A stretch of 37,939 nt of DNA, taken from IMG/VR virus record IMGVR_UViG_3300024520_000217, positions 1 to 37,939 of that record, one strand, 5' to 3'. The stretch comes from a virus. The position numbers and the translations under genes are program-made. Below, piece after piece: positions 6,460 to 14,269 of this stretch; within the stretch, counting starts at the first letter, position 1, and the number at the start of each line of letters is the position of its first letter. The notes beneath the pieces were generated by a model, which had not been told where the DNA came from, did no database searches, and worked only from the letters and a program-made list of their open reading frames with translations.

Positions 6460-6537
6460 GGTGGAGAGACGGAGAATCGAACCCCGCGCCCCTAGGTGTA
6501 AAGGCTGGAACGGGAACCATCCCCTCCCCAAGTCACC
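6455..6537 (-). ncRNA. tRNA-like three-way RNA fold
   Basis: The minus strand can form GGTGA/TCACC, an internal loop, GGGGAGG/TCTCTCC (7 pairs, two G-U), a GGATGG/CCAGCC arm, and a T-arm look-alike with CGGGG and CTCCG around TTCGATT. The 3' half is very like the T-arm and acceptor of a real tRNA, including an A where the discriminator base would be. No anticodon arm can be drawn, and the element between the acceptor strands is only 68 bases. It may be a decayed tRNA, an attachment-site remnant or a separate RNA. Confidence 0.35.
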
Positions 6538-6558
6538 ATCATGCAGTTTGTGGCCCTG

Positions 6559-6616
6559 AGCGACCGTTTAGCCTTCCCGCCAAGGATGTTAGCTAGACGG
6601 TCGCTTTGTCATTTGT
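6559..6616 (+). terminator. Long hairpin, possible terminator
   Basis: AGCGACCGT (6559-6567) pairs perfectly with ACGGTCGCT (6597-6605). Inside, TAGC/GCTA and CTT/AAG can pair further. TTTGTCATTTG follows on the plus strand, a modest T-rich tract. It would end the left-arm transcript after the small genes. Confidence 0.4.
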
Positions 6617-6619
6617 GTC

Positions 6620-6739
6620 TTGCATGGAGAGTGGGATGAGGTGTTCCGCGAATCAGTTGGGGTGGAGTGCCCTGTGTGTGGCACCATGGTCCCGGATGGC
6701 ACTCTCTTTAGTTTCTGGTTCCAGGATCCCTACGGGTAA
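6620..6739 (+). CDS. Possible 39-residue protein or gene fragment
   Basis: The frame encodes a convincing acidic, aromatic peptide with a CPVCGTMVP knuckle and a FSFWFQDPYG end. The only start in frame is a TTG without a ribosome site, and the frame closes upstream at 6590 inside the long hairpin. It may be a small gene using a poor start or the 3' remnant of a broken one. Confidence 0.35.
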   Translation: MHGEWDEVFRESVGVECPVCGTMVPDGTLFSFWFQDPYG

Positions 6740-7015
6740 GGACACTACCCAGGAGCTACCAAGGTTTGGTGGAAAGCCCCCAGGCTCGGACTAGCGGAGA
6801 GGGTACTACGCCGGTCCTGTCGCCCGAGGGCTCTCCATAGGTTGGGATTTGGGAGGCGGGCACCATCTTTGAAAGGGCGGATAGCAGGCAAGAACATGGG
6901 GTGATATGATGGTGGCAGTCTGCAGTACTCTGCGCCGCAGCTTGCTTATCACACATTGGTACAGGATCCCAAGGGGATTGGCCTACTATTTGGTCCACGG
7001 CGAGAGGGAGCCAGC
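6740..7015. other. Gap without a supported gene
   Basis: I see no convincing gene here. GGAGAG near 6796 can pair with CTCTCC near 6831. A 42-codon frame (6906-7034) with an SD-like GGGGTGAT before it overlaps the next gene but has little else in its favour. The stretch probably contains the leader or promoter of the gene at 7016. Confidence 0.4.
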
Positions 7016-7210
7016 ATGTATGCGAAACCGTTGAAGAAACGCGGGAAGAAAAAGCGGTCGAAGTCGGCGTACACCCGTCGCAAAAGGGTTTACCAGTACC
7101 TGACCAGCAAGGGCACCACGCACTGCCCTGAGGGCCACAAGTTCACGCTAGACAACTGCCGGCTGCAGGAGCGGCACATCATCTGCCATCAGTGCGAGGA
7201 GGAAGCCTGA
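7016..7210 (+). CDS. Small basic zinc-binding protein, HNH-like zinc half
   Basis: The ATG at 7016 follows GAGAGGGAG; an upstream TTG in the same frame was rejected. The 64-residue product has a very basic start (KPLKKRGKKKRSK) and ends with CPEGHKFTLDN ... CHQC. The pattern C-x2-GH-x4-N ... C-x2-C is the zinc-binding half seen in many phage HNH nucleases, but the HNH catalytic residues are missing. It probably binds DNA. Its stop is followed closely by the end of a convergent gene. Confidence 0.55.
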   Translation: MYAKPLKKRGKKKRSKSAYTRRKRVYQYLTSKGTTHCPEGHKFTLDNCRLQERHIICHQCEEEA

Positions 7211-7213
7211 ACC

Positions 7214-7618
7214 TCACAGCCCCGCATTCATGGCCGCAAGCACGCCTATAGCCGCGAAAATGCACAGCATGACGAAGCCGGCTGCCTTCAGATGCTCCTT
7301 GTTGTCCTCCCGCCGCCGCTTGTCCTGTTCTAGAGCGGAAATCCTGCCTTCAAACGTGAGCGACAAGCTGGGTCTGTAAGTCCTCAGGCTGCTCAAGTGC
7401 CGCGTCTCGATAGCCCGAATCCGCCGATCGTGGTTGTTGTACCTGTCCCAGTGGGTCTGCGTTGGCTTCGGCTTGGCCTCGCAGGCCTCCTCGTACAGCT
7501 CTGCGAATTTGGCGTCTGTCACGTAATGAGTCGCCCCAGACCCGTCCGAAACCTGCCAGCCGCAATCCTTGCGCGATCGCTTCACTGTCAGCGAGTTGAC
7601 CTTCAACTTGACCTTCAT
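7214..7618 (-). CDS. C-terminally membrane-anchored coiled-coil protein
   Basis: The 134-residue product has a basic N-terminal domain, a charged helical centre (residues about 60-108, EGRISALEQDKRRREDNKEH) and a C-terminal membrane helix (about 111-131, AAGFVMLCIFAAIGVLAAM). The ATG overlaps the stop of the upstream gene (ATGA). With its two partners it forms a separate leftward operon just before the packaging genes. An envelope-associated complex is likely; lysis regulation or exclusion are options. The family is not recognised. Confidence 0.65.
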   Translation of the reverse strand: MKVKLKVNSLTVKRSRKDCGWQVSDGSGATHYVTDAKFAELYEEACEAKPKPTQTHWDRYNNHDRRIRAIETRHLSSLRTYRPSLSLTFEGRISALEQDKRRREDNKEHLKAAGFVMLCIFAAIGVLAAMNAGL

Positions 7619-7863
7619 GTCTTCTCCCCCTCCAAGTCCCCCACCCGGCGTACCAATTCCGCAATAGTCTCGCTGTGCTCCGAGGACTTGGCTGCAGCCT
7701 TCAACTGGTTGTTTTCTTGGCGTAGTTGTTGATTGGCGTGTTCCAGCCCCCGGTTAAGCCCCTCCTGCACCACCAAGGCATCGTGAAGCCTCTGGATCGA
7801 ATCCTCGCGGCTCTGGTTCCAGTTCTTGGGCTGCACCTTCCCCTTGCGCCTGCGAGCCAACAT
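7615..7863 (-). CDS. Basic coiled-coil protein, 82 residues
   Basis: The ATG at 7863 was chosen since it overlaps the TAA of the upstream gene (TAATG); longer versions of the frame are shadows. The N-terminus is basic (MLARRRKGKVQPKNW). The rest is a strong coiled coil rich in Gln, Asn, Leu and Glu (NQQLRQENNQLKAA). It sits between two membrane proteins in a coupled operon, so it may bridge them on the cytoplasmic side. That is inference. Confidence 0.6.
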   Translation of the reverse strand: MLARRRKGKVQPKNWNQSREDSIQRLHDALVVQEGLNRGLEHANQQLRQENNQLKAAAKSSEHSETIAELVRRVGDLEGEKT

Positions 7864-8015
7864 TATCGGCGCCCCCACCACCAGCCCGCAAGCTCGCCCC
7901 AGAGAACCCACACGAGGAACCCGAAGGTTCCGAATAGCGCTAGACCGACGAAACAGTTCGCCAGGGCCACGATTGCACCCCAAAACCACCAGAAAAATAG
8001 CTCAATGATTTCCAT
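7863..8015 (-). CDS. 50-residue Trp-rich membrane protein
   Basis: The ATG follows AGAGGGGGTAAGCT. The protein has acidic residues only near its start (MEIIELFFWWFWG), then hydrophobic segments covering most of residues 6-41, and a basic GWWWGRR end. This suggests one or two membrane helices, with the basic end on the inner side. It is the first gene of the leftward operon, whose promoter must lie in 8016-8143. A holin-like role is possible but not shown. Confidence 0.6.
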   Translation of the reverse strand: MEIIELFFWWFWGAIVALANCFVGLALFGTFGFLVWVLWGELAGWWWGRR

Positions 8016-8074
8016 AGCTTACCCCCTCTAGTCCCAGAAAGTACCAAGAAAGTTACCCGGGAGCACCTGTTTTC

Positions 8075-8127
8075 TTGACTTTCTTGCGGATTCTTGTATT
8101 GAATTACGAGACGCACCGTATCGTAAT
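8075..8127 (+). promoter_or_regulatory. Candidate promoter and operator of packaging operon
   Basis: TTGACT (8075-8080) and TATTGA (8097-8102) are separated by 16 bases, a fair sigma70-type match. Right after it, ATTACGA (8103-8109) and TCGTAAT (8121-8127) form a 7-base inverted repeat over the expected start site. CAAGAAAG (8045-8052) and CTTTCTTG (8079-8086) form another. This lies between divergent operons, where promoters are expected. Confidence 0.4.
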
Positions 8128-8143
8128 GGGATTGGGAGCTGGA

Positions 8144-8725
8144 ATGACACGACCTATCGGAAGCCGAGTGAAGGGAGAATCCCCACTCCGAGTCAATCGA
8201 CAGGAGCGATTTGCCATTGGCATGGTGCAGGGTTTGTCAAAGGTCGAGGCGTTCAGGCAGGCTGGCTACACGGGCACGGAAAGGTCGGGCCCCCCGACGC
8301 TCTACAACAGGCCCGGCGTCAAGGAGCGGATTGACTTCTTGCGGTCTCAGGCCGCTGAGCAGGCAGTCGTCGCCGCCGCAGTCACCCGGGGCGAAATCAT
8401 AGAGGGCCTGCGCGACAACGTGAGGAAGGCGAAGGAAGGCACACCGCTCCTCGGTCGCAACGGAGAACCCACCGACATCAGCAAGCCGGATCTCGCCAGC
8501 GCCAACCGTGGCCTCGAGATCATGGCGAAGATGCACGGGTTCATGCTGGACGTGACCCGAGACGACTCCTTCAACGACAGCCTGAACCAAATGGAGCAGC
8601 CCGAAGCCGAAGCCCTCGTCCTGAGCCTCATTGAGCAACTCGACCCAAATGCTCGCAAGATGATGCTGGATGGTCTGTCCAAGAAGAAGGCCGAAACCAC
8701 TGAAGAGGGGGAGACGCTTCAGTGA
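8144..8725 (+). CDS. terS: Terminase small subunit
   Basis: Terminase small subunits recognise phage DNA and start packaging as a ring beside the large subunit. The 193-residue product has the expected N-terminal helix-turn-helix region (VNRQERFAIGMVQGLSKVEAFRQAGYTG), a central helical segment (ITRGE-like VTRGEIIEGL) and a charged C-terminus. The ATG at 8144 follows GGGAGCTGGA; the earlier start at 8075 overlaps the promoter and was rejected. The next gene starts inside the stop (GTGA), matching the usual terS-terL order. Confidence 0.85.
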   Translation: MTRPIGSRVKGESPLRVNRQERFAIGMVQGLSKVEAFRQAGYTGTERSGPPTLYNRPGVKERIDFLRSQAAEQAVVAAAVTRGEIIEGLRDNVRKAKEGTPLLGRNGEPTDISKPDLASANRGLEIMAKMHGFMLDVTRDDSFNDSLNQMEQPEAEALVLSLIEQLDPNARKMMLDGLSKKKAETTEEGETLQ

Positions 8726-10122
8726 ACCTAGGGGAACTCAAAGAGGCCGCGAAGGTGCTCAAGGCTCTCACGTACAACCTAGCGTTGGCGTACAAGCCTT
8801 ACCCAAAGCAGCTTGAGTTTCATACGACGGGAGCCACCAAGAGGGAACGTGCACTTTTGGCCGCCAATCAGGTCGGTAAGACAAGATGCGCCGGCATGGA
8901 AGTCAAATACCACACCACGGGAGAGTACCCGCCGTGGTGGGAGGGGAGGCGTTTCGATGGCCCCACCCGAGGTTGGGCAGCCGGAACATCCGCTGAGGGA
9001 ACTCGTGATGGTGTGCAGAGAATCCTTCTGGGTGAGGGCAGCGAGCACGGTACCGGAACAATCCCGAAAGCGGCCATCATCGACGTGAAGATGGCGCGAG
9101 GCACGCCGAATGCCGTTGCTCAGATATTCATCAAGCACAAGTCTGGCGGGACATCCTATATCGGCTTCCGCACTTACGAGCAAGAGGTAGACAGGTGGGC
9201 GTCTGAATCGCTGAACTGGCTGTGGTGTGACGAAGAGCCGCCCATAAAGCTGTACACCGAAGGCCTCGCACGCCTTACTGCGCGACAAGGCATCGCGTTT
9301 TCCACACTCACGCCGCTCCTCGGCATGACCAAGATGATTCAGATGTTCTACCCGCAGCCGGATACCCTTGACCGGTCGCTCACCATGATGACGCTCGATG
9401 ACGTAGGGCACTTCACTCAGAACGAGAAAGAGCAAATCTACGCCGCCTACCCGCCGCACGAACGGGAAGCAAGAATGCTAGGTATTCCGATGCTCGGCAG
9501 TGGTCGTGTCTTCCCGGTAACCCGTGCGTCCATCATGTGTAAGCCATTCGAGATTCCCGACCATTGGCCGCTGCTCGGCGGCATTGACTTCGGATGGGAC
9601 CACCCGACGGGCTGCGTGTCCATCGCATGGGACCGTGACGCCGATTGCATCTACGTGACCCATGCCTACAAGGAACGCGAGAAAGACCCATCGCAGATGT
9701 CTGTGGAAATCAAGAACTGGAATCCCGGTCAGCCGTGGGCATGGCCTCATGACGGAAACCGCATCGGGGACCGCAGTCAGAACCTGACTGAAGCAGGCAT
9801 GTATCGCAGAGCAGGCGTTCGGATGCTCCCCGAGCACGCGACCTTCGATGACGGCGGGCACAGCACCGAGGCAGGCGTTATGGAGATGCTGCTACGGATG
9901 CGTTCGGGTCGCCTGAAAGTGTTTCACCACTTGGAGGCATGGTTCGCTGAATTCGACTTGTATCACCGGAAGGATGGCAAACTCGTCAAAGAAAACGATG
10001 ACCTGTTGTCGGCTACCCGGATGTGCGTGATGGCTAAGCGCTTCGCGAGAACTGCCGAACCGATGAACAGATTTCCAACATCGGTACCCGACTATGACCC
10101 GCTATCACGGGAGGTGGCGTGA
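8722..10122 (+). CDS. terL: Terminase large subunit
   Basis: This is the ATP-driven DNA packaging motor and nuclease. The 466 residues fit the family. Walker A is AANQVGKT (about 47-54), Walker B is LNWLWCDEE (Asp170, Glu171), and the RNase H-like nuclease domain starts with GGIDFGWDHP (Asp289, Asp293). The opening KQLEFHTTG region resembles terminases of short-tailed phages. It starts with GTG overlapping the terS stop and its own stop overlaps the next GTG. It docks on the portal encoded two genes later. Confidence 0.95.
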   Translation: MNLGELKEAAKVLKALTYNLALAYKPYPKQLEFHTTGATKRERALLAANQVGKTRCAGMEVKYHTTGEYPPWWEGRRFDGPTRGWAAGTSAEGTRDGVQRILLGEGSEHGTGTIPKAAIIDVKMARGTPNAVAQIFIKHKSGGTSYIGFRTYEQEVDRWASESLNWLWCDEEPPIKLYTEGLARLTARQGIAFSTLTPLLGMTKMIQMFYPQPDTLDRSLTMMTLDDVGHFTQNEKEQIYAAYPPHEREARMLGIPMLGSGRVFPVTRASIMCKPFEIPDHWPLLGGIDFGWDHPTGCVSIAWDRDADCIYVTHAYKEREKDPSQMSVEIKNWNPGQPWAWPHDGNRIGDRSQNLTEAGMYRRAGVRMLPEHATFDDGGHSTEAGVMEMLLRMRSGRLKVFHHLEAWFAEFDLYHRKDGKLVKENDDLLSATRMCVMAKRFARTAEPMNRFPTSVPDYDPLSREVA

Positions 10123-10397
10123 GCAGCCTATTTCTGAAAGCGTCGAATCCAATAAATCTCCTGTCACCTCATGGCATCACAAAGGCCTTGTCCGGGAAGG
10201 CTTTCGGGTCAAGCGAGGCTGCCGACGTGCCGCAGCTCCCGACAATCAATGACCCGAAGATTGAAGCAGAGAAACGCAGGCAACTTGCCGCAGCCCTGCA
10301 ACGCGGCGGCCGGCAGGCAACGATTCTCACTGGTGGTCAAGGCGTCCAAGGTCCAATACTCGGCACAGGAGCGCAGCTAACCGGAGGTGTCGTATGA
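10119..10397 (+). CDS. Small head-completion-type protein
   Basis: The 92-residue product is coupled to terL by GTGA. It has a low-complexity N-terminus, a charged helix (DPKIEAEKRRQLAAAL) and the C-terminal motif RGGRQATILTGGQG. Small proteins with an R-G-R-x-(S/A)TIL-T-G motif commonly sit between terminase and portal in podoviruses; their role is not settled. The next gene has a weaker version of the same end, so the two may be ancient duplicates. Confidence 0.6.
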   Translation: MSSLFLKASNPINLLSPHGITKALSGKAFGSSEAADVPQLPTINDPKIEAEKRRQLAAALQRGGRQATILTGGQGVQGPILGTGAQLTGGVV

Positions 10398-10600
10398 GCA
10401 AGGTATTTGACCCGATCGGGCTGTTCAGTGACAAAGGCAAGAAGCAACGGAAGGCTGCGAAGCGAGAACGTGAACGGCTGGAGGCCGAACAGTTGGCCCA
10501 GCAGGAGCGCGAAGACTTCGTCACGCAGGCACGCTCTGCTCAGGCACGTTCCCTGCTGGGTGGCCGACCCGGCAGCACACAAGCATCAATTCTAGGCTAA
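10394..10600 (+). CDS. Small charged protein before portal
   Basis: The 68-residue product is coupled by ATGA. Most of it is a Lys/Arg/Glu/Gln helix (KQRKAAKRERERLEAEQLAQQ), probably a coiled coil. It ends RSLLGGRPGSTQASILG, echoing the ATILTGG end of the preceding protein. It may be a minor virion or assembly factor. The function is inferred only from position. Confidence 0.6.
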   Translation: MSKVFDPIGLFSDKGKKQRKAAKRERERLEAEQLAQQEREDFVTQARSAQARSLLGGRPGSTQASILG

Positions 10601-10607
10601 GGCACTC

Positions 10608-12224
10608 ATGGCAACCGACCCACTGTACAAACGACTGATTGCGAGAGCCGGCGAAGTCGAGGCTGAACGCAAGACCACGGACAACACTTGGCAAGAGATT
10701 GCCGATAACTTGTTTGGCCGGCGTGATTTCACGGTGGTTCGCACCAAGGGCGAACAGAGACTCCGGGAAATCTACGATGACACGTCCAAGGTGTCCGGGT
10801 CATTGCTGTCGGGTGCCATCCACAGTCTCATGACAAGTCCTGCCGCCCGGTGGTTTGGACTGGCGTTTGAAGACCCGAGATTGCAGGATGACGCCGAAGC
10901 GGCTGAATGGCTGGACCTTGCCGAGAAACGCATGTACGCGGCACTCGGCGCACCCGCCGCGAACTTCCATGCACAACTCTCCGAGACCTATTTTGACCTG
11001 ATTGCCTTTGGCACTGGTGCCCTGTTCATTGACGACGTTCCGGGTGCTGGCGTGAGATTCTCAGCGAGGCCACTACAGGAACTGTACCTGGCTGAAGACC
11101 CGAGTGGCCGGATTGACACGATTGCAAGACTGTTCCCGCTGACCGCACGGCAGGCAGTAGACCTGTGGGGTAACAAGGCAAAATCTGCAGCCAAGTCGCT
11201 TGACGGCGACCACTCCGAAGACCGGCAGAACTATTGGCACATCATTGTCCCGAATGACGACATGGTGGTCGGCAAACTCGATTCAACCGGGATGCCATGG
11301 GCTTCCTTCTTCTTGTCGCCGACTGACTCAGCCATCATGGGCCAAGGCGGATACCATGAATTGCCGATGGCGACTCCTCGCTGGGAACAGGATGCCGGCG
11401 AGGTGTACGGCAGAGGCCCCGGTTGGAATGCACTAGCCAACCAGAAGATGCTGAACGAGATGAAGAAGGTCACCCTGAAGGCAGGGCAGAAAGCCGTTGA
11501 CCCGCCGCTCATGGTTGACTCTGAAGGGGTCCTGCCCGGTGACCTCCGAACTCACCCGAAGGCAATCATTCCGATAAACGCAGTCGGCGCGATGATGAAT
11601 CCGCCGATTCAACCGTTGCCGAGTGGGGCCAACTTCAACATCGGCGAAGCGATGATTGCCGATGTACGGAAGGCGGTACAGGATTCGTTCCATCATCAAC
11701 TGATTGAGACCATCCGAGACCCACGGATGACGGCCACGCAGGTCCTCGAGTTGTCCGCGCAGATGACGCGGCACCTGGCTCCGATACTTGGACGCCTGCA
11801 AACGGAGCTCCTCGAGCCTGTCATTGAACGGGTGTTCGCGATCGAGTCGCGTGCAGGTCGCTTGCCTCCAACTCCACCGCACATCAGCGATTTGCCGCTG
11901 AAGATTGATTACGTGAGCCCCGTAGCAAAAGCTCAGCAAACGAGCGATGCGCGGGCAATAATCGACTTCAGCGGCGCAATGGCAAACTTGTCGGCTGTGG
12001 TGCCCGACGTATTGGATGTCGTGGACTTCGACAAGGGAGCGCGTGAACTCGGCGAAGCGCTAGGCGTACCAAAGGGGATGCTCCGCGACAGTCAAGAGGT
12101 TGCGCAACGCAGGGAGGCAGCGGCACAACTCGCCGCCGAGCAGCAAGAACAACAAGACCTCGTCACAGCCACCGACCAGATAGCGAAGCTCGCGAAGGCG
12201 GCTCCGCAGCAAGGGGCAGCGTAA
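10608..12224 (+). CDS. Portal (head-to-tail connecting) protein
   Basis: The 538-residue length and sequence fit the head-tail connector family (PF12236 type) found in T7-like and epsilon15-like podoviruses. The N-terminus LIARAGEVEAERKTTDNTWQEIADNL and the segment GSLLSGAIHSLMTSPAARWF are typical. Twelve copies form the channel at one capsid corner that binds terminase and tail. The C-terminus is Gln/Ala-rich and charged (QQEQQDLV). It starts with an ATG shortly after the previous stop and is followed directly by a TTG-start gene. Confidence 0.92.
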   Translation: MATDPLYKRLIARAGEVEAERKTTDNTWQEIADNLFGRRDFTVVRTKGEQRLREIYDDTSKVSGSLLSGAIHSLMTSPAARWFGLAFEDPRLQDDAEAAEWLDLAEKRMYAALGAPAANFHAQLSETYFDLIAFGTGALFIDDVPGAGVRFSARPLQELYLAEDPSGRIDTIARLFPLTARQAVDLWGNKAKSAAKSLDGDHSEDRQNYWHIIVPNDDMVVGKLDSTGMPWASFFLSPTDSAIMGQGGYHELPMATPRWEQDAGEVYGRGPGWNALANQKMLNEMKKVTLKAGQKAVDPPLMVDSEGVLPGDLRTHPKAIIPINAVGAMMNPPIQPLPSGANFNIGEAMIADVRKAVQDSFHHQLIETIRDPRMTATQVLELSAQMTRHLAPILGRLQTELLEPVIERVFAIESRAGRLPPTPPHISDLPLKIDYVSPVAKAQQTSDARAIIDFSGAMANLSAVVPDVLDVVDFDKGARELGEALGVPKGMLRDSQEVAQRREAAAQLAAEQQEQQDLVTATDQIAKLAKAAPQQGAA

Positions 12225-12497
12225 TTGGCTTATGTGGACCGGCTTACGAAAGACTATCGAACGACATTTGGGACCGCTGCCGGAAAGCATGTCCTCATGG
12301 ACCTGTACGGCCACTGCCACGGCAAAGACACTACGTTCCCTCCCGGCACTGATTCGCATGGGCTTGCATTAAATGAAGGCAAACGCTGGGCGTACCTGCG
12401 CATCATGGGGTTCCTCAGCACCGAAGACGACGCCGCCCGCGAGGCGTGGGCGGAGCACATGAACGAAAGGCGCATCGAAGAGGAGCACAACAAGTGA
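12225..12497 (+). CDS. Bbp19-like phage protein
   Basis: The gene begins with TTG directly after the portal stop, with AAGGGGC upstream. The 90-residue product has the pattern YRTTFGT-x-GKHVLMDLYGHCH and LNEGKRWAYLRIMGFL, matching the small Bbp19 family (named from Bordetella phage BPP-1) that sits beside portal and scaffold genes. The biochemical role is unknown; a minor head-assembly part is likely. Its stop overlaps the next GTG. Confidence 0.75.
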   Translation: MAYVDRLTKDYRTTFGTAAGKHVLMDLYGHCHGKDTTFPPGTDSHGLALNEGKRWAYLRIMGFLSTEDDAAREAWAEHMNERRIEEEHNK

Positions 12498-13384
12498 TTG
12501 AAGGCACAGTTGATATTTCAGGGTCGGCAGAAGCGCCGGCAGCCCCGGTATCAGAACCGGTATCCACCCCAGTAGCCCCGGTTGCAGAGCCGAGTTGGCG
12601 TGATTCGTTGTCAGCGGATTTGAAGGACAATCCGACGTTGACGAAGATTGCAGACGTGGAGTCGCTCGCGAAAGAGCATGTGAACGTGCAGAAGCTCATC
12701 GGTGCGGACAAGATACCGAGGCCTCAGGACGACTGGAACGACCAGCAGTGGTCCGACCACTTCACGAGAATCGGCAGACCCGACAAGGTTGATGGCTATG
12801 ACCTGGGTGGTGTCGAGGTACCCGAAGGTCTGCCTGTCTCCGATGACCTTCAGACTGCAGTAGTCGCGAAGATGCATTCGCTCGGTCTGAATCAGAAGCA
12901 GGTCGCAGGCGTGCTCGGCGAATACTACGCCTTGCAGGGCGACCAATTCACGCAGTCTCAGGGCGACGCGGCGCGCACCACAGAGGCCGGAATCAGGGAG
13001 TTGCAGAACGAATGGGGCAAGTCGTTCGGCGCGCATGTGGACCTTGCGAAGCGCGCGATTACGGCAGCCGCGGGAGATGGGTTTGAAGAACTCGCTGGCC
13101 TCACGATGTCCGACGGCACGCTGTTCGGTGACCACCCGCTGGTCATCAAGGCATTCGCGACTCTTGGCGACAGGCTGGATGAACATGGACTGGTTGGCGG
13201 TGGTCAGCAGGTCCGCACAACCATGACGCCCGCAGAGGCAGCGGCGGAAATCGACGCACTGAACGGCGGGAAAGACGACTTCCCGTTGAAGTACAACGAC
13301 AAGAACCACACGCAGCACGCATGGGCGGTGCAGCGCATGAACGAACTGTTCGAGATGAAAGCCGCCTCTTCTGAAGGGGCATAA
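12494..13384 (+). CDS. Scaffolding protein
   Basis: The GTG at 12494 overlapping the previous stop (GTGA) was chosen. The 296-residue product has the typical scaffold layout: a Pro/Ala/Val-rich flexible N-terminus, then SWRDSLSADLKDNPTLTKIADVESLA and KLIGADKIPRP, a GRPDKVDGYDL segment, long amphipathic helices, and a charged C-terminus. Such proteins guide capsid assembly and leave or are digested before DNA filling. The position between connector and capsid genes supports this. Confidence 0.8.
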   Translation: MIEGTVDISGSAEAPAAPVSEPVSTPVAPVAEPSWRDSLSADLKDNPTLTKIADVESLAKEHVNVQKLIGADKIPRPQDDWNDQQWSDHFTRIGRPDKVDGYDLGGVEVPEGLPVSDDLQTAVVAKMHSLGLNQKQVAGVLGEYYALQGDQFTQSQGDAARTTEAGIRELQNEWGKSFGAHVDLAKRAITAAAGDGFEELAGLTMSDGTLFGDHPLVIKAFATLGDRLDEHGLVGGGQQVRTTMTPAEAAAEIDALNGGKDDFPLKYNDKNHTQHAWAVQRMNELFEMKAASSEGA

Positions 13385-13406
13385 ATAGCGCAGGGAAGGA
13401 ACCAAC

Positions 13407-14258
13407 ATGGGCAATGAACGAGACCTGACATACAAGAGCATCGACCAGATTCCGGTGAGTACGGACACCCCAGCGTCAGGCGATTTCCGCCTGTGGTGGG
13501 ACGCGGTTGCAAAGGAGTGGAAGAAGCAGGACGCCTCCACGGGTGATGCGGCTTTCGATGAGCTTGCCGTTGACGACCTGACGGTGACTACAGGTGCCAC
13601 CTTCTCGGGTGCAACGATTGCCGACCTCGGCACGGTCACTGCGGCAACCTTCGCAGCCGGCACCATTGCCGACCTCGGCACAGTCACGACGGCAACGTCT
13701 ATCACGACCGATGCGCTGGTAGCGGGTACCGCCGCGACGTTTGCAGGCGGGACCATCGCGGACCTCGGCACGGTCTCGGCAGCTACGGCAATCACCACGA
13801 CCGCGTTGACTATCGCAGCCCGCCCAATGGGTCGTGCTCCAGTGGCACTCGATGCGACAGACAGCATCACCGTCGCAGAGCACGCGAACCGCATCATGTA
13901 TTGCACGACAGCCGGAGCCATGACGTGGACCCTCCCCGCAGCAACGGGAACAGGCGACTTCTACATGTTCCTGATGGGCATTCTGGCAACGGGCAACCAC
14001 GTGATTGTCTGCTCCGAGACGACCACACACCGAATGATCGGGTCGAACACCGTAGCCGATGGCGACACGCTGTTCCTCCCTGCCGCGTTCAAGCCCGGCG
14101 CCAGTGACGATACGTTCACATGGAACGGCGGGACCACGGGTGGTGAACTCGGCGACTGGGTGAAGATGACAGACGTTGCAACGAACAAGTGGCTTGTTGA
14201 AGGTGCCGCGCAGACACAGACTGGCGAGACCCCGACAACGCCGTTCAGCAACACGTAA
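13407..14258 (+). CDS. Head decoration or fibre-like beta-repeat protein
   Basis: The ATG follows GGAAGGA. The 283 residues start with a domain containing FRLWWDAVAKEWKKQ, then at least three copies of a motif like (A/G)TIADLGTV joined by Thr/Ala-rich strands (about residues 70-132). The repeats suggest a beta-solenoid shaft. The end resembles a compact beta domain (MTWTLPAATGTGDFYMF). Located between scaffold and capsid, it is probably a capsid surface fibre or decoration, but this is inference. Confidence 0.6.
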   Translation: MGNERDLTYKSIDQIPVSTDTPASGDFRLWWDAVAKEWKKQDASTGDAAFDELAVDDLTVTTGATFSGATIADLGTVTAATFAAGTIADLGTVTTATSITTDALVAGTAATFAGGTIADLGTVSAATAITTTALTIAARPMGRAPVALDATDSITVAEHANRIMYCTTAGAMTWTLPAATGTGDFYMFLMGILATGNHVIVCSETTTHRMIGSNTVADGDTLFLPAAFKPGASDDTFTWNGGTTGGELGDWVKMTDVATNKWLVEGAAQTQTGETPTTPFSNT

Positions 14259-14269
14259 GGAGAATTGCT

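Noticed and set aside
6455-6850. Possible tmRNA using the tRNA-like 3' end
   Set aside because: No matching 5' half with the usual tmRNA start sequence or tag-coding frame was found upstream.
6906-7034. 42-codon plus frame before the zinc protein gene
   Set aside because: It has a possible ribosome site but overlaps the better-supported gene at 7016 and its peptide has no convincing pattern.
12611-13921. Long minus-strand open frame (436 codons) opposite the scaffold and decoration genes
   Set aside because: The plus-strand genes have good starts, coupling and recognisable content; the antisense frame is a codon-bias shadow without a ribosome site.
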